Positions 44,251 through 53,630 of a DNA stretch of 64,000 nt are shown here, one piece after another. The stretch's first letter is position 1. Each line of letters opens with the position of its first letter. The stretch spans positions 17,408-81,407 of the forward strand of contig CAJJCP010000014.1 in the NCBI GenBank assembly GCA_905182715.1, read 5' to 3'. Source of the stretch: an uncultured Candidatus Poseidoniales archaeon. Lineage in GTDB: Archaea; Thermoplasmatota; Poseidoniia; Poseidoniales; Poseidoniaceae. The position numbers were made by a program, and so were the translations under genes. The notes below the pieces were generated by a model that saw only the letters and a program-made list of their open reading frames with translations, was not told where the DNA came from and ran no database searches.

Positions 44251-44982
44251 TCACCCACTTATTTTGGCCATACCGCCATCGAGATGGAGGACCTGCCCAG
44301 TAATGTTGTCGGGTGCAGAGCATAATAACCATTCCATGGTTGAAGCAATTTCTTCTTTTTCGTTAATTCTTTTAATTGGAATCTTTTTGACTGCAGCTTC
44401 CCTTATTGCATCAGAGCGCAACAATGTCTCTGCTAAACGAGTGTCTGTCAACCCTGGGGCAACTGCATTCACACGGATTTTTCGCTGACTGTAGGTTGCT
44501 GCAGCAGAACGTACCATGGATTCCACTCCACCCTTTGCTGCTGCGATTGCTTCGTGGTTCATCAAACCGAAACTGGCTGCAAGACTTGAGGTAAATACCA
44601 ATCTTCCGCCACCAGTACGGAGCATCGATTTACAAGCAATTGAAAGGGTCAAAAAAGCACTTGAGAGATTGGTATGAATAACCTCTTGGAAGGCATCAAG
44701 GGCAAGAGAGTGTGGAGGGCGTAATACAAGAGAGCCGACAAGGTGGGCAACACCTGAAAGACTTCCTTCACCGTTTTCTTTCGCTAGATCAACTGCTTGT
44801 TGAACACATTCCTTGTCTAAAGCATCGCCTTGAACGAGGTGGGCGCCCTGCGACACTAAGTCTTGAACACGTTCGGCGTCACGGGCGAGAAGGGTTACTG
44901 AGTGCCCTTTCGCAAGAAGTTTAGAGGCGAGTTCTAGGGCAATATCACTGCTTCCACCGACGATAAGGTAAGATTCGACCAT
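44251..44982 (-). CDS. short-chain dehydrogenase/reductase family protein without the catalytic Tyr
   Basis: The start is the ATG at 44982 (MVESYLIVGGSSDIALELA). The N-terminal Rossmann motif GGSSDIA (9-15) and LVFTSSLAASFGL place it in the SDR family. The usual Tyr-x3-Lys is replaced by NHEAIAAAKGGVE, so the Lys is kept but Ile stands where Tyr is expected. VNAVAPGLTDTRLAE and the LHLDGGMA ending are typical. I know this NHEAIAAAK subgroup from other SDRs, so it is a real variant, possibly with a different proton donor. It is probably co-transcribed with the Rieske gene. Confidence 0.87.
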   Translation of the reverse strand: MVESYLIVGGSSDIALELASKLLAKGHSVTLLARDAERVQDLVSQGAHLVQGDALDKECVQQAVDLAKENGEGSLSGVAHLVGSLVLRPPHSLALDAFQEVIHTNLSSAFLTLSIACKSMLRTGGGRLVFTSSLAASFGLMNHEAIAAAKGGVESMVRSAAATYSQRKIRVNAVAPGLTDTRLAETLLRSDAIREAAVKKIPIKRINEKEEIASTMEWLLCSAPDNITGQVLHLDGGMAKISG

Positions 44983-45083
44983 ATAACGAGTTTTGGATAT
45001 CTGCATTTATACCTCTGTTTTTCAAACACAAGTCTCTTTGAGTAATTTCTTGAACGGCAAAGCATGGAATTTGCTCGAATGAT

Positions 45084-45716
45084 TCATTGCAAACCTTTGG
45101 GCGTTCGCCAAGGGTCATCGTCACTGTTCAAAAGTTCATCCTCCGGCATACCGGATTTGACACGGGAAAAGGGAACCTTTGCGGAAGTGTTCGATGCCTC
45201 GCTATTTTTCTTAGCAATATATTCACTTCCTTTCTTTCGAGCAAAAGTTTCACCAACGGCAACGACAACAAGGAGGAGTGAGAGTGTGATGTGGCCTTCT
45301 ATGCCGTAAGCAGCAAAGGGCTGAATCAACAGGGTTTGCTCTGTGATGATACCTTGGTCGACGGTTGTTTGGAATCGATAGGTGCCGGGGACCAGTTCAC
45401 CCTCCCAACCAGACTGTTCGTCATTCAACTCTCCAGCCCATTGAGCGATCAGTTTGTCTTGGGCATCAAAAATTTTCCATTCGACTTGCCCCTCTTCCAC
45501 AGAGAGGCCCCGGAATTCGACTTCAAACACCGAAGGCATCGGTTTGTTTTGGCCGAAAACACCTGCAAGAGTAATTGTACGGTCTTCGATTGCATGGTCA
45601 AAGTCATTGATTTCGTGAGGTGCGGCGTTATCCGAAACTGCGAACCAGAGAGAATTGATGAGAAGAAGAGCGACGGGCCACAAAAAAAGGTTGAGTTTTT
45701 TGCGATCCATAGCCAT
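45084..45716 (-). CDS. two-helix membrane protein, unknown
   Basis: The 210-residue protein has a transmembrane or signal-anchor helix at about 10-27, a beta-rich external region of about 110 residues (FEVEFRGLSVEEGQVEWKIF; LVPGTYRFQTTVDQG), a second helix at about 142-158 and a polar tail ending DDDPWRTPKGLQ. GGTGG lies just before the ATG. No family is recognised. Confidence 0.6.
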   Translation of the reverse strand: MAMDRKKLNLFLWPVALLLINSLWFAVSDNAAPHEINDFDHAIEDRTITLAGVFGQNKPMPSVFEVEFRGLSVEEGQVEWKIFDAQDKLIAQWAGELNDEQSGWEGELVPGTYRFQTTVDQGIITEQTLLIQPFAAYGIEGHITLSLLLVVVAVGETFARKKGSEYIAKKNSEASNTSAKVPFSRVKSGMPEDELLNSDDDPWRTPKGLQ

Positions 45717-45747
45717 TCTACCACCTATTTGTTTTTATCAGTGTGTT

Positions 45748-46497
45748 TTATTTCTTAATAAAATGCCCAAAACCTAATTCAGAGACAATACGTTCCATCC
45801 ATTCAAGTTTTTTGAGTTTGGTTTCAGCAACTGTGACACCCGACCAGCGCCCCACTCGATTGATTGAGAAGCCAACCAGTTCGACATTTTTAGCTTGGAC
45901 ACCCAATGAAAGTACGAAACAAAGAGCCCGGTCGCCATCGGTAAATCCACCAAAATTATGCATTCCAGGTATGGCCCGATTCACTTGGTGGGAGAGAATG
46001 AGTGAAGGAGTTGGGGTGCATTGCTCCCAAGATGAGAGTGTTTCTCTCCATTGTTGCTTATTGTCCCCATGGGCATGGACGACGACTGTCTGGCCTTGCT
46101 TAGCTGCGGCATCCAAAAAATCCCCGCCATCAAGGTCTGAAACGATACAGGCCAATTGTGAATACTCTGAGAGAGCACCCACTGCGCCATCGGCTGCAAC
46201 AAAGATATCGCCGGGTCGATTATACGATACGAGTTCATTTTGCTCAATTGCGGCACCAATTACAATGACTCTTTGCGCACTTCGAAGTTGTTTTTCAATG
46301 CGTAGTAAAGTGCTTTGGCGTTGAGCTGGAGACCAATGGCGGTGGTGTTGGAGGGAGTGCTGGAGGTCTATGGCGCTCTCGATATCATCAGTTTCCGACC
46401 AGCCAAAGGCTTGGCGCACTTCATCCTGAATGAGGAATGCATCCGGTGTTGGCGCCTCATGCATGCTTTGGGGGTTGGAACCGCGCACATGAACCAT
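45748..46497 (-). CDS. mptE: 6-hydroxymethyl-7,8-dihydropterin pyrophosphokinase MptE-like (DUF115)
   Basis: The start is the ATG at 46497; ATG 46536 is an alternative, and longer forms overlap the primase gene. The protein of about 249 residues has the archaeal MptE pattern: VIVIGAAIEQNEL, IFVAADGAVGAL, CIVSDLDGGDFLDAAAKQG and VVVHAHGDN, then GFTDGDRALCF near the end. The family transfers pyrophosphate from ATP to 6-hydroxymethyldihydropterin in tetrahydromethanopterin- or folate-like synthesis. It is divergent from priL, with about 49 bp between the starts. Confidence 0.85.
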   Translation of the reverse strand: MVHVRGSNPQSMHEAPTPDAFLIQDEVRQAFGWSETDDIESAIDLQHSLQHHRHWSPAQRQSTLLRIEKQLRSAQRVIVIGAAIEQNELVSYNRPGDIFVAADGAVGALSEYSQLACIVSDLDGGDFLDAAAKQGQTVVVHAHGDNKQQWRETLSSWEQCTPTPSLILSHQVNRAIPGMHNFGGFTDGDRALCFVLSLGVQAKNVELVGFSINRVGRWSGVTVAETKLKKLEWMERIVSELGFGHFIKK

Positions 46498-46545
46498 CCG
46501 TTGTTTCGTTGAAGTTCTTATGCAGTTGATACACATGGCCGTGAT

Positions 46546-47796
46546 ATGCCCGTCCCAAGTTCCCTCCCGGTACTTGACGACGAAGTGACGTTTGCTCGCT
46601 ATCCTTTCCTGCCCCAAGCAGGTGAGTGGATTCGGAATATGGCGGTCGAACATAACATCGATTTGGATGAATTATTAGACGGTTCATGGATGGAAAAAGC
46701 ACGTTCTCGGGCACGTATCCGCCTCATTGATTCGATTCAATCGAAAGAGGGCGTCGAAGTTGTAGGAGGCGATTTATTCACGGAAGAAGGGCGTATTATC
46801 GAAGCGTTTTCTTTCTATTATGCGCGTCTGGTGGTTTGTGCTTCTGAAGATGAACGTCTGATTGCTCGTTGGGCACAAGCGGAGGCCGCACGTGCGGAAC
46901 AGGTCCTCATCAAAGACCATAAAAATCTCAGCATGATTGCCAGAACCTATATTGCAAATATCCAACAGGTTGATCATCAAAATGCACCGTTAACTTCTGA
47001 AATGTCTGCCAATTATGGAGGGGCTCTTCAACAGCGCAGACGCTCACAATCGGGCCCTTTATGGAAGATAGGACTCAGTGATTTCATCGAGATCTGTCCG
47101 AAAATTACTGGTTCTCGATGGAGACTACCAAATTGTGATGTTCACGAGGGATGGGTGACTCTTTTCGAAGAACCACAGTATGGCTCATCAGCAAAATTGT
47201 CACGTTTGCTTCGTGAACGAATTAAGGCAGGTGTTGAAGCGGAAGCATTGGAAAAAATGAGAGAGATCACCATGGACTTAGCCGTTCGACTTGCTGAGCC
47301 GGTCGGTATGGTGCGGAATCTCATGGCTACCAAAGCCTCAGAAGCCATTTCATTGGTTGGAGCAGATGAAAATGATTGGCCGCCATGCATGAGAAAGGCA
47401 GTGGCAGAATTATCAAACGGCGTGAACTTGAATCACTTTGGAAGATTATTCCTTGCCTCGATGGCAGCCACATTAGCTCTTCCAAAGGAAGCATGCGTCG
47501 GCTTTTTCCGAGGTGCTCCCGATTTTAGCGAAAGCACGACATCGTACCAGGTGGCCCACGTATACCAACATGGATACACGCCTTCGGGTTGTGGTAAACT
47601 CAAAGTGAATCACAACTGCCCTGTGCTCCCGGGAGATAACAGGTTGTGCGATCAACCATGGATGGATCACCCGCTCAAATACATCCGCGCCACCCAACGT
47701 TGGAAGGCAAAGAATCAGCGGGCTGAAGCTGAAGCCTTAGCACTGGTTTCAACTCCACCTGCTGAAGAAGAGAAAACGCCAGATACTACCGAATAA
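46546..47796 (+). CDS. priL: DNA primase large subunit PriL
   Basis: The 416-residue protein matches archaeal/eukaryotic PriL: an N-terminal helical domain (TFARYPFLPQAGEWI) and a C-terminal Fe-S domain. The four cluster Cys are visible: Cys281 (WPPCMRKAV), Cys349 (PSGCGKLKV), Cys358 (NHNCPVLPG) and Cys368 (NRLCDQPW). PriL works with the catalytic PriS, encoded elsewhere, to start replication primers. The C-terminal tail after Trp/Lys-rich RATQRWKAKNQ is acidic and short. Confidence 0.93.
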   Translation: MPVPSSLPVLDDEVTFARYPFLPQAGEWIRNMAVEHNIDLDELLDGSWMEKARSRARIRLIDSIQSKEGVEVVGGDLFTEEGRIIEAFSFYYARLVVCASEDERLIARWAQAEAARAEQVLIKDHKNLSMIARTYIANIQQVDHQNAPLTSEMSANYGGALQQRRRSQSGPLWKIGLSDFIEICPKITGSRWRLPNCDVHEGWVTLFEEPQYGSSAKLSRLLRERIKAGVEAEALEKMREITMDLAVRLAEPVGMVRNLMATKASEAISLVGADENDWPPCMRKAVAELSNGVNLNHFGRLFLASMAATLALPKEACVGFFRGAPDFSESTTSYQVAHVYQHGYTPSGCGKLKVNHNCPVLPGDNRLCDQPWMDHPLKYIRATQRWKAKNQRAEAEALALVSTPPAEEEKTPDTTE

Positions 47797-47864
47797 AGTC
47801 GAATCGCGCGAAGACTTTGAAACAGAGGGGCGCTTAGGTTCCTATAACCACAGGTGATTTATCA

Positions 47865-48983
47865 ATGACTCGAACACTCGTTTTAACTGTTGACAGGGAT
47901 AATGACCTTGGTGTTAAAACTGGTATCCGTGGTCCAGTTGTCGGGCGACGACAAGTCATGGCTGCTGCTCTTAAACTCGGCATCGCAGACCCAGAAGAAA
48001 GTGATACAAACGCTATCCTTGGCGCTCTTTCGCAACACGATAACTTGGTAGAACACAATTCTGAGGAAGAGGAAGTAGAGATTGCAATCCTAACCGGTGA
48101 TGAAAAAGTTGGCATTCGTTCAGACCGTGCGGTTGCCGCACAGTTAGAGGAAGTTGTAGCAGCCTTCCAACCGGATAAAGCCATTCTTGTTACAGATGGA
48201 GCCGAAGATGAGTCAGTTCTCCCGATTCTTCAATCTCAAGTTCGAATCGACCATGTCGAGAAAATTATCGTGAAGCAATCAAAAGGTATTGAGGGGACTT
48301 ACTACTACATTGTAAAGGCCTTAGAAGACCCAAAATGGCGTGCGAAAATTATGATTCCTGTTGGACTGGTGCTCTCCTTGCTCGGCCTTGGAATAATGCT
48401 ACCAAACGAAATTGGTGGCGTGGTTATCGGCGGTTTACCGTTGGTTACTGGACTCTATTTACTCAGTAAAGGTGCGGGAATTGAAGCGACTGTTAACAAA
48501 GTGATTCAAGAAATGCGTGACAATGCTGATGCTGCAATGTTTTCTTCATTATTGTGGACTGCAACTGTCTTCAGTGCTATTTTTGCCGTTGCAGAAGGGT
48601 ACAGAGAATACAATCTCCGTGTAGCAGATGTGAGTTCGTCGGTTCTTTGGTTAGAAGTCGTACATTCAGCCCTCGCTTGGATCGTTATCGCCTTCCTCAC
48701 CTCGACTGCGGGTTTCATGCTGCTGCGACTGAAAAGAGGGTCTTTTTCGGGCCGATTACTGATTCTCGGTATTTTTGCCATGGTAGTATATTCCTTCGTC
48801 GAAACTGCATTAGGTATTGCAACCAAGGTTTTACTTGGCGAAGCCTATGAATTCAGTGTTGCTGAGATTGTCGGAGACTTGCAATATCCAATGACATGGG
48901 TCGTTGTACTGTGGATGGCTATGACTATCGTTCGCTCGTTAAGAACGCGTCAAGCCCAAACTGAGCGCTACTGGGGAATCTGA
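47865..48983 (+). CDS. DUF373 family archaeal membrane protein
   Basis: The 372-residue protein has the DUF373 start MTRTLVLTVDRDNDLGVKTG, a soluble domain of about 160 residues with IAILTGDEKVGIRSDRAVAA and AILVTDGAEDESVLPILQSQ, and then several transmembrane helices from about 167 to 360. The family is found in archaea and its function is unknown. GGTGA lies seven bases before the ATG. Confidence 0.92.
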   Translation: MTRTLVLTVDRDNDLGVKTGIRGPVVGRRQVMAAALKLGIADPEESDTNAILGALSQHDNLVEHNSEEEEVEIAILTGDEKVGIRSDRAVAAQLEEVVAAFQPDKAILVTDGAEDESVLPILQSQVRIDHVEKIIVKQSKGIEGTYYYIVKALEDPKWRAKIMIPVGLVLSLLGLGIMLPNEIGGVVIGGLPLVTGLYLLSKGAGIEATVNKVIQEMRDNADAAMFSSLLWTATVFSAIFAVAEGYREYNLRVADVSSSVLWLEVVHSALAWIVIAFLTSTAGFMLLRLKRGSFSGRLLILGIFAMVVYSFVETALGIATKVLLGEAYEFSVAEIVGDLQYPMTWVVVLWMAMTIVRSLRTRQAQTERYWGI

Positions 48984-48985
48984 GT

Positions 48986-49468
48986 TCAAAGAATGAACTT
49001 CGGCATCTTTCGAGCCATCGTATTGTGGCCAACGACGCCAATTAATGCACCATTGCGGTCGACAACTCCGATTTGATTCAAGTCGTGTGCAAGCATCAAA
49101 GCTCCTGCCTTGAGCAGAGGTGTTGATTCGGTAACAGTGATTGGTGGTTGGTTCACGAGTTGTTGAGCAGGAATACCGTGCATCCAAGCAATATCACGGT
49201 TAACTGTTTTCCGAGCAATGATTTTCAAAACATCAACTGCATGAATCCTTCCCTGGGGAGCGCCTTCACCATTGATGACAAAGATGTGATCCCAATTATT
49301 TCCAGTCAAATGTTCGATGACCTCAACCATGGAACTGTCGTCCCAAATCCAATGCGGCTGAGTCATTGTTTCTCCACACGTAAGTGAACGGGCGGTAGCG
49401 GAACGTTCAGTTGCCGACATACGCGATAATTCTGCTCGGGTAAACTTTCTTTGCTGGGATTGGGCCAT
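48986..49468 (-). CDS. CBS-domain pair protein
   Basis: The start is ATG 49468, preceded by GGAGTGACC; longer frames would run into the divergent gene. The 160-residue protein has two CBS motifs (SMVEVIEHLTGNNWDHIFVI and TPLLKAGALMLAHDLNQIGV, each followed by a G-x-I-G/V-x-x turn). CBS pairs bind adenine nucleotides and regulate partner proteins. It converges with the DUF373 gene. The partner is unknown. Confidence 0.85.
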   Translation of the reverse strand: MAQSQQRKFTRAELSRMSATERSATARSLTCGETMTQPHWIWDDSSMVEVIEHLTGNNWDHIFVINGEGAPQGRIHAVDVLKIIARKTVNRDIAWMHGIPAQQLVNQPPITVTESTPLLKAGALMLAHDLNQIGVVDRNGALIGVVGHNTMARKMPKFIL

Positions 49469-49626
49469 TTTGGTCACTCCTTCATTGCGCCGGCGAACGC
49501 GCCTTCCTTTCAAGGGTTTCGACTGGATGTTGTCTTCCACATCCAAGTCTTTGGTTTCCGGCATCCGGCGAAACGGTCGACTCAATATAAGTGAACACTC
49601 AAAACACAGAAGTTCTTGAGAAGAGC

Positions 49627-50055
49627 ATGGCAGATGTTCCGGAGCATGAAATTTCAGCATTAAGAGCCCTTTCCGGATATGAGCAAATGCTTGGGATGGA
49701 TCGGATAACTAAACAATACGGTATTACTGAAGCGGAACTTCTCGCTCGCCTTCAACCGGCAGGGCATAACCAGCAACAAGGTACGCCAATCATTCCGCAG
49801 GTGCATGATGGAAATACTGCCCCTTTCATTCCTGATTTGAAGGAGGCTGTTGAACTTCCATCTTCTGCTACATTGCTCGATAAATCGAATTTCCGATTTG
49901 AATATGACCCTTCACAGGAAGCCGCCCAGCGCCGTTCTGCTGTTGCTCAAGCCATCCTTTGCCCTGGCTGCGGAGTTGCTCTAGGGATTCCTGATATTCG
50001 GCCAATCAAAGTTACTTGCCCGCAATGCCTTCAAGAAACTCTGTTCAATGTTTGA
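49627..50055 (+). CDS. small zinc-ribbon-like protein, unknown
   Basis: The ATG at 49627 (MADVPEHEIS) fits best because a TATA-like CAATATAA lies about 40 bp upstream; a GTG at 49591 is also in frame. The 142-residue protein has a helical N-terminal part, a polar middle and a C-terminal C-x2-C ... C-x2-C pair (ILCPGCGVALG and VTCPQCLQETLF), suggesting a zinc ribbon. No family is recognised. Confidence 0.58.
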   Translation: MADVPEHEISALRALSGYEQMLGMDRITKQYGITEAELLARLQPAGHNQQQGTPIIPQVHDGNTAPFIPDLKEAVELPSSATLLDKSNFRFEYDPSQEAAQRRSAVAQAILCPGCGVALGIPDIRPIKVTCPQCLQETLFNV

Positions 50056-50092
50056 GCGTTGAATTGATGAAGAAGAGTGTGTAGGCACGGTC

Positions 50093-50903
50093 ATGGAGAG
50101 TCGCACACCTCGGTTATGGCCATATACGCCGTCAAATTCACCCGTTGCATTACCAAAGGAGTCGGTATTCTTCTGCTCGAGTGATGTGATTGCTCTACAG
50201 TTCCCCTCACAGATTGCTGATGGTGTTCTCGCAGGGAAAGAATTGCAAGCATATTGTTCAGAGATTTACCAGCGACTCGGGCACAGTTGACGAACTGCTT
50301 GCGGCACATGATGCCCCGCCGATGTCGGAACGTAGACCCTTTTTGTTGCTGGGCGAATTAGCAAACCCTTACCGCTTACAAGACATCGGAATCGGCCCTT
50401 TACCAATCTACACCATTCGACTCTCAGGGCTATGCCGGACCTATGCCGACGCGTTTGATAACCGTGAAGTGAGACCGGGGGTTCATCACATTACACTCGC
50501 ACGAACTGCAGGATGGTGGGAACAATCACATCTTGCTCTTGCAACAACAGATCAGATGAAACAAATGGTTACTTGGTTAGACCAAGGTCGAAGAGGAACG
50601 TGGAGGCCAGTGAAACCTGCTGAAGGAATGCTGCATTTTGAGACCCAGCCCCTCATGCCGCCAACACCTGAGAACATTTCTTGGAATGGAAGTGTTGAAT
50701 CCGTAGAAGTCCAAGCACCAGCGTTCACGGGACCGGAAATTGATTTGAAGCAGGTCATGGTTGCAATTCACGCCAACTATGGTTGCTATGACAACCGTGG
50801 AAGATTATCCCGTTGTGCACACATTGGCCAGCGTGACTTTCACGAGAATGTGTTCCGACGCGGCTCCTCAAAAAAGTGGGCCGACATCCTCGATATCTGT
50901 TGA
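50093..50903 (+). CDS. hypothetical protein split by a frameshift
   Basis: The first frame runs from ATG 50093 (MESRTPRLWPYTPSNSPVAL) to ELQAYCSEIYQRLG, then hits a stop at 50288. The next frame begins TVDELLAAHDAPPMSERRPF and continues to a stop at 50901. Dropping one G from the GGG at 50279-50281 joins them into about 269 residues. The joined protein has IYTIRLSGLCRTYADAF, HHITLARTAGWWEQSHLAL, LDLKQVMVAIHANYGCYDNR-like segments (DLKQVMVAIHANYGCYDNRG) and a C terminus rich in Arg and Lys. No family is recognised. Confidence 0.58.
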
Positions 50904-50970
50904 TTCGGGAAAGTGAAATATGGGGGCCCATGGCTGTCCCTCGCCGAATTGTTATACCTGTTCAAACATA

Positions 50971-51238
50971 ATGAATATGATAACAATGAAAGGATACGGC
51001 GTTCAGAAACAAGCTCGATTAAACCGATTGAAAAATGAGATTATCGAATATGTATCATCTCGAGCCTCAATGTTCAGCAGCAGATATTGTTGACCATTTA
51101 TCAAACGAAAGGAAAATGCGGAACCACGGCCTTACGACTCGTAAAGTTGGGTTTTTCATCCCACGCTACCTTTCAGAACTGATCGGGTTTACGCTCGACC
51201 ACTCGACAGGAAAGCGACTTTACCATCTTGCTGCTTAA
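50971..51238 (+). CDS. small winged-helix-like protein split by a frameshift
   Basis: Frame one, from ATG 50971, reads MNMITMKGYGVQKQARLNRL and KNEIIEYVSSRASM, then stops. Frame two continues SAADIVDHLSNERKMRNHGL, TTRKVGFFIPRYLSELIGFT to a stop at 51238. Removing one T near 51073 joins them into an 89-residue protein, helix-turn-helix-like (a SAADIVDHLSN helix followed by LTTRKVGFFIPRY as the recognition helix). It is a candidate small DNA-binding regulator. Confidence 0.55.
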
Positions 51239-51280
51239 TTTGAGCATTAAGTTCATGCAAGAGAGCACGGTGCATCAGCC

Positions 51281-51988
51281 ATGGAATGGCCGGATTCACT
51301 CCCCTCGGCATCGGAACTTTTTCCATCATTGTATTCAAAAAATAAGCATGAAGGGTTCTGCCCAATCTTGCCTAACTCTGATGCAGTCTTCACTTTCTTA
51401 CAGCCCGAGAGTCCAGATGGACTCAAAGCCCAACTCCTTTCAGTGTTAGAAGGCTTTTCATCATCCCCGCAAAACCCCAATGATTCGGGTGCGACTCTCG
51501 ATGAATCTCAAGGAAAGGTGATCGTAGAAGCATCTGCTCGAATTGAAGTCGGCGCTCATTTGATTGGGCCGTGCTATGTTGGACCGAAAGCGGAAATCCG
51601 CCACGCCGCATATGTTCGTCCTTTTTCTTGGATTTGTGCCGAAGCAGTCGTCGGTCATGCAAGTGAAACAAAACATGCAGTACTCCTCCCTGGCGCAAAA
51701 GCTCCACACTTCAATTACGTCGGAGACTCAATACTCGGAAAAGGAGTCAACCTCGGCGCTGGTACAAAAATCAGCAATCTACGGAACGATGGTGGTGAAG
51801 TTCAACTTCGAATTGAAGGAGAACGGGTTAGTAGCGGGTTAAGGAAATTCGGAGCGATTCTTGGAGAAGGTTGCCAACTGGGATGTAACAGCGTCACAAA
51901 CCCAGGAGTTATTCTTGGATGCAACAGCGTCGTTTGGCCGAATATCACAGTAACAGGCGTACATGGTGCAGAATCTAAACACAGGTGA
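51281..51988 (+). CDS. left-handed beta-helix (hexapeptide repeat) transferase, GlmU C-terminal-like
   Basis: The 235-residue protein has an N-terminal part of about 75 residues of unclear fold. It is followed by hexapeptide repeats from about residue 78 (VIVEASARIEVGAHLIGPCY, VGPKAEIRHAAYVRPFSWIC) and the GlmU-like HFNYVGDSILGKGVNLGAGT, ending with GVILGCNSVVWPNITV. It probably acts in amino-sugar or nucleotide-sugar metabolism as an acyltransferase or part of a bifunctional enzyme, and it sits directly before the glmM-like gene. Confidence 0.83.
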   Translation: MEWPDSLPSASELFPSLYSKNKHEGFCPILPNSDAVFTFLQPESPDGLKAQLLSVLEGFSSSPQNPNDSGATLDESQGKVIVEASARIEVGAHLIGPCYVGPKAEIRHAAYVRPFSWICAEAVVGHASETKHAVLLPGAKAPHFNYVGDSILGKGVNLGAGTKISNLRNDGGEVQLRIEGERVSSGLRKFGAILGEGCQLGCNSVTNPGVILGCNSVVWPNITVTGVHGAESKHR

Positions 51989-51992
51989 GGCA

Positions 51993-53621
51993 ATGGTACA
52001 ACGGTTATTCGGTACTGACGGCATCCGTGGAAAAATTGTCAAGGCCAATCCGGATGAAAAGGCCGCATTACTCGCATTACATGATGAGCGAAGCGTTTGT
52101 CCGACCCTCATGCGTTTAGTCGGTGAAGCCCTTGGGCATCTCATCGATACGCTCCCTGGGGAAGGGGAGGCCGTTGTCATCGGCTGGGATGAGCGACCTG
52201 GAAACCGAGCACTGGTTGAAGGCGTTACACTCGGCCTTCGCCTTGCAGGCTGTACCGTTACACATATTGGGATATGCGCAACTCCAGCGCTTCATTATGG
52301 TGTATTATGGCATAATGCTCGGCTTGGTTGTATGATTACTGCAAGCCATAATCCAGCATCTGATTCTGGCATAAAAGTGTTCGATGCTGAAGGTTACAAA
52401 ACTTCGCCAGAATTTGAAGATCGAATTTCAAACCTCGCCTATGCTTTATCTGAAGAAGAACGAGAAATTGATGACATTGACCATGCTGAACTCTCTCAGC
52501 CGAACGAACGGAGTTCTCTTGAATGGGGAAGGTCGCACCATCCTTTGTGGCTTACACAACGATTCACACACTTCAAACACTTGTTTGGAATTTCGAAACT
52601 TTCCCCTGAGTCAATTCAGAAGCCCTTGCTTTTGGATTGTTCCAAAGGGTCCGCAAGTTCCTGGTTTGCGGAATGGCTAACTCAGCACGGTATCGAGACT
52701 CAAGAAGTGAGTCGGCAAGCGAAAGAATTGAACAAATCATGTGGTGCGGGGGATTTCTCACCTACTGCGACATGGACGCTTGAAGAAGCTGCAGCATCAA
52801 AACACATACTCTTGAAAAGTCTCAAACCGGCAGTTCCTGGAACCATTGTTGGTGCAGCACTTGATGGCGATGGAGACCGATGTTTAGTGATTGAAGCAAC
52901 AGAATCTGGATTCAGAGTGATTGATGGAGACGCAATGGCAGACGCAATGCTCGTGGCTGGAACTCAGCAGCAACAACCATGGCTCATTGCAGCGAGTATC
53001 GAATCGGAATTAGCCCTGCTTTCATCTCTCAGCCGATTACCAGTAAAAGTATCAGCAATTGAAACGGCTGTCGGTGACCGTTGGCTTTCTCACGCTTTAC
53101 GTGCTTCCCTGGAATTGAATTCTCAAATGCCGCGATTGCTCGGTGTTGAAGATTCTGGACATGCTGTCTTACCTTCACCACACCCTCGCTCAGAAGGACA
53201 ATGGAGCTTGGTAGGCGATGGTTCGGCAACCTTGGTTGCGTACCTCCTAGCCCGAGGTATTGCGAAAAAAAATTTACTCATGAGGCGGGGTTGGAAACAA
53301 CGAATCTCTGTTCAAGAAGTTCGCCGTGAAGTATGGAATGGTACGAATGATTTGTCAAATGAAATTGAAAACATTGCTCGTACTCATTTTGAAGGCTGTG
53401 GAGAGCTTACACAATGGAATCGACACGGGCTTGAAGGAGAAGCCAACCTCATGCTCATTGAAGCCTTGCTCAATGGTAAGCCCTTGTCCTTAGGAATTCG
53501 TAACAGTGGGACGCAAGCCAAAATCAGTATTTCACTACGTCTCGATTCGTCTCTCGAACATGAGGTAATTGCTCCTGTCATGCCAATCCTTGCGAATCAC
53601 TTGGGCAACGCAATGCGTTGA
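51993..53621 (+). CDS. glmM: phosphoglucosamine/phosphomannomutase-type enzyme (GlmM-like)
   Basis: The start is the ATG at 51993 after GGTGAGG, four bases after the previous stop; the frame is open to 51963. The alpha-D-phosphohexomutase signatures are all present: LFGTDGIRGKI at the N terminus, the phosphoserine loop TASHNPASDSG (Ser118), metal loop DGDGDR at about 291-296, sugar loop GVEDSGH, and phosphate loop RNSGTQAKISI. The length of 542 is about 90 longer than typical GlmM; the extra residues lie mostly between about 160 and 260. Together with the preceding gene it suggests UDP-amino-sugar synthesis. Confidence 0.9.
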   Translation: MVQRLFGTDGIRGKIVKANPDEKAALLALHDERSVCPTLMRLVGEALGHLIDTLPGEGEAVVIGWDERPGNRALVEGVTLGLRLAGCTVTHIGICATPALHYGVLWHNARLGCMITASHNPASDSGIKVFDAEGYKTSPEFEDRISNLAYALSEEEREIDDIDHAELSQPNERSSLEWGRSHHPLWLTQRFTHFKHLFGISKLSPESIQKPLLLDCSKGSASSWFAEWLTQHGIETQEVSRQAKELNKSCGAGDFSPTATWTLEEAAASKHILLKSLKPAVPGTIVGAALDGDGDRCLVIEATESGFRVIDGDAMADAMLVAGTQQQQPWLIAASIESELALLSSLSRLPVKVSAIETAVGDRWLSHALRASLELNSQMPRLLGVEDSGHAVLPSPHPRSEGQWSLVGDGSATLVAYLLARGIAKKNLLMRRGWKQRISVQEVRREVWNGTNDLSNEIENIARTHFEGCGELTQWNRHGLEGEANLMLIEALLNGKPLSLGIRNSGTQAKISISLRLDSSLEHEVIAPVMPILANHLGNAMR

Positions 53622-53630
53622 ATGGCCTTA

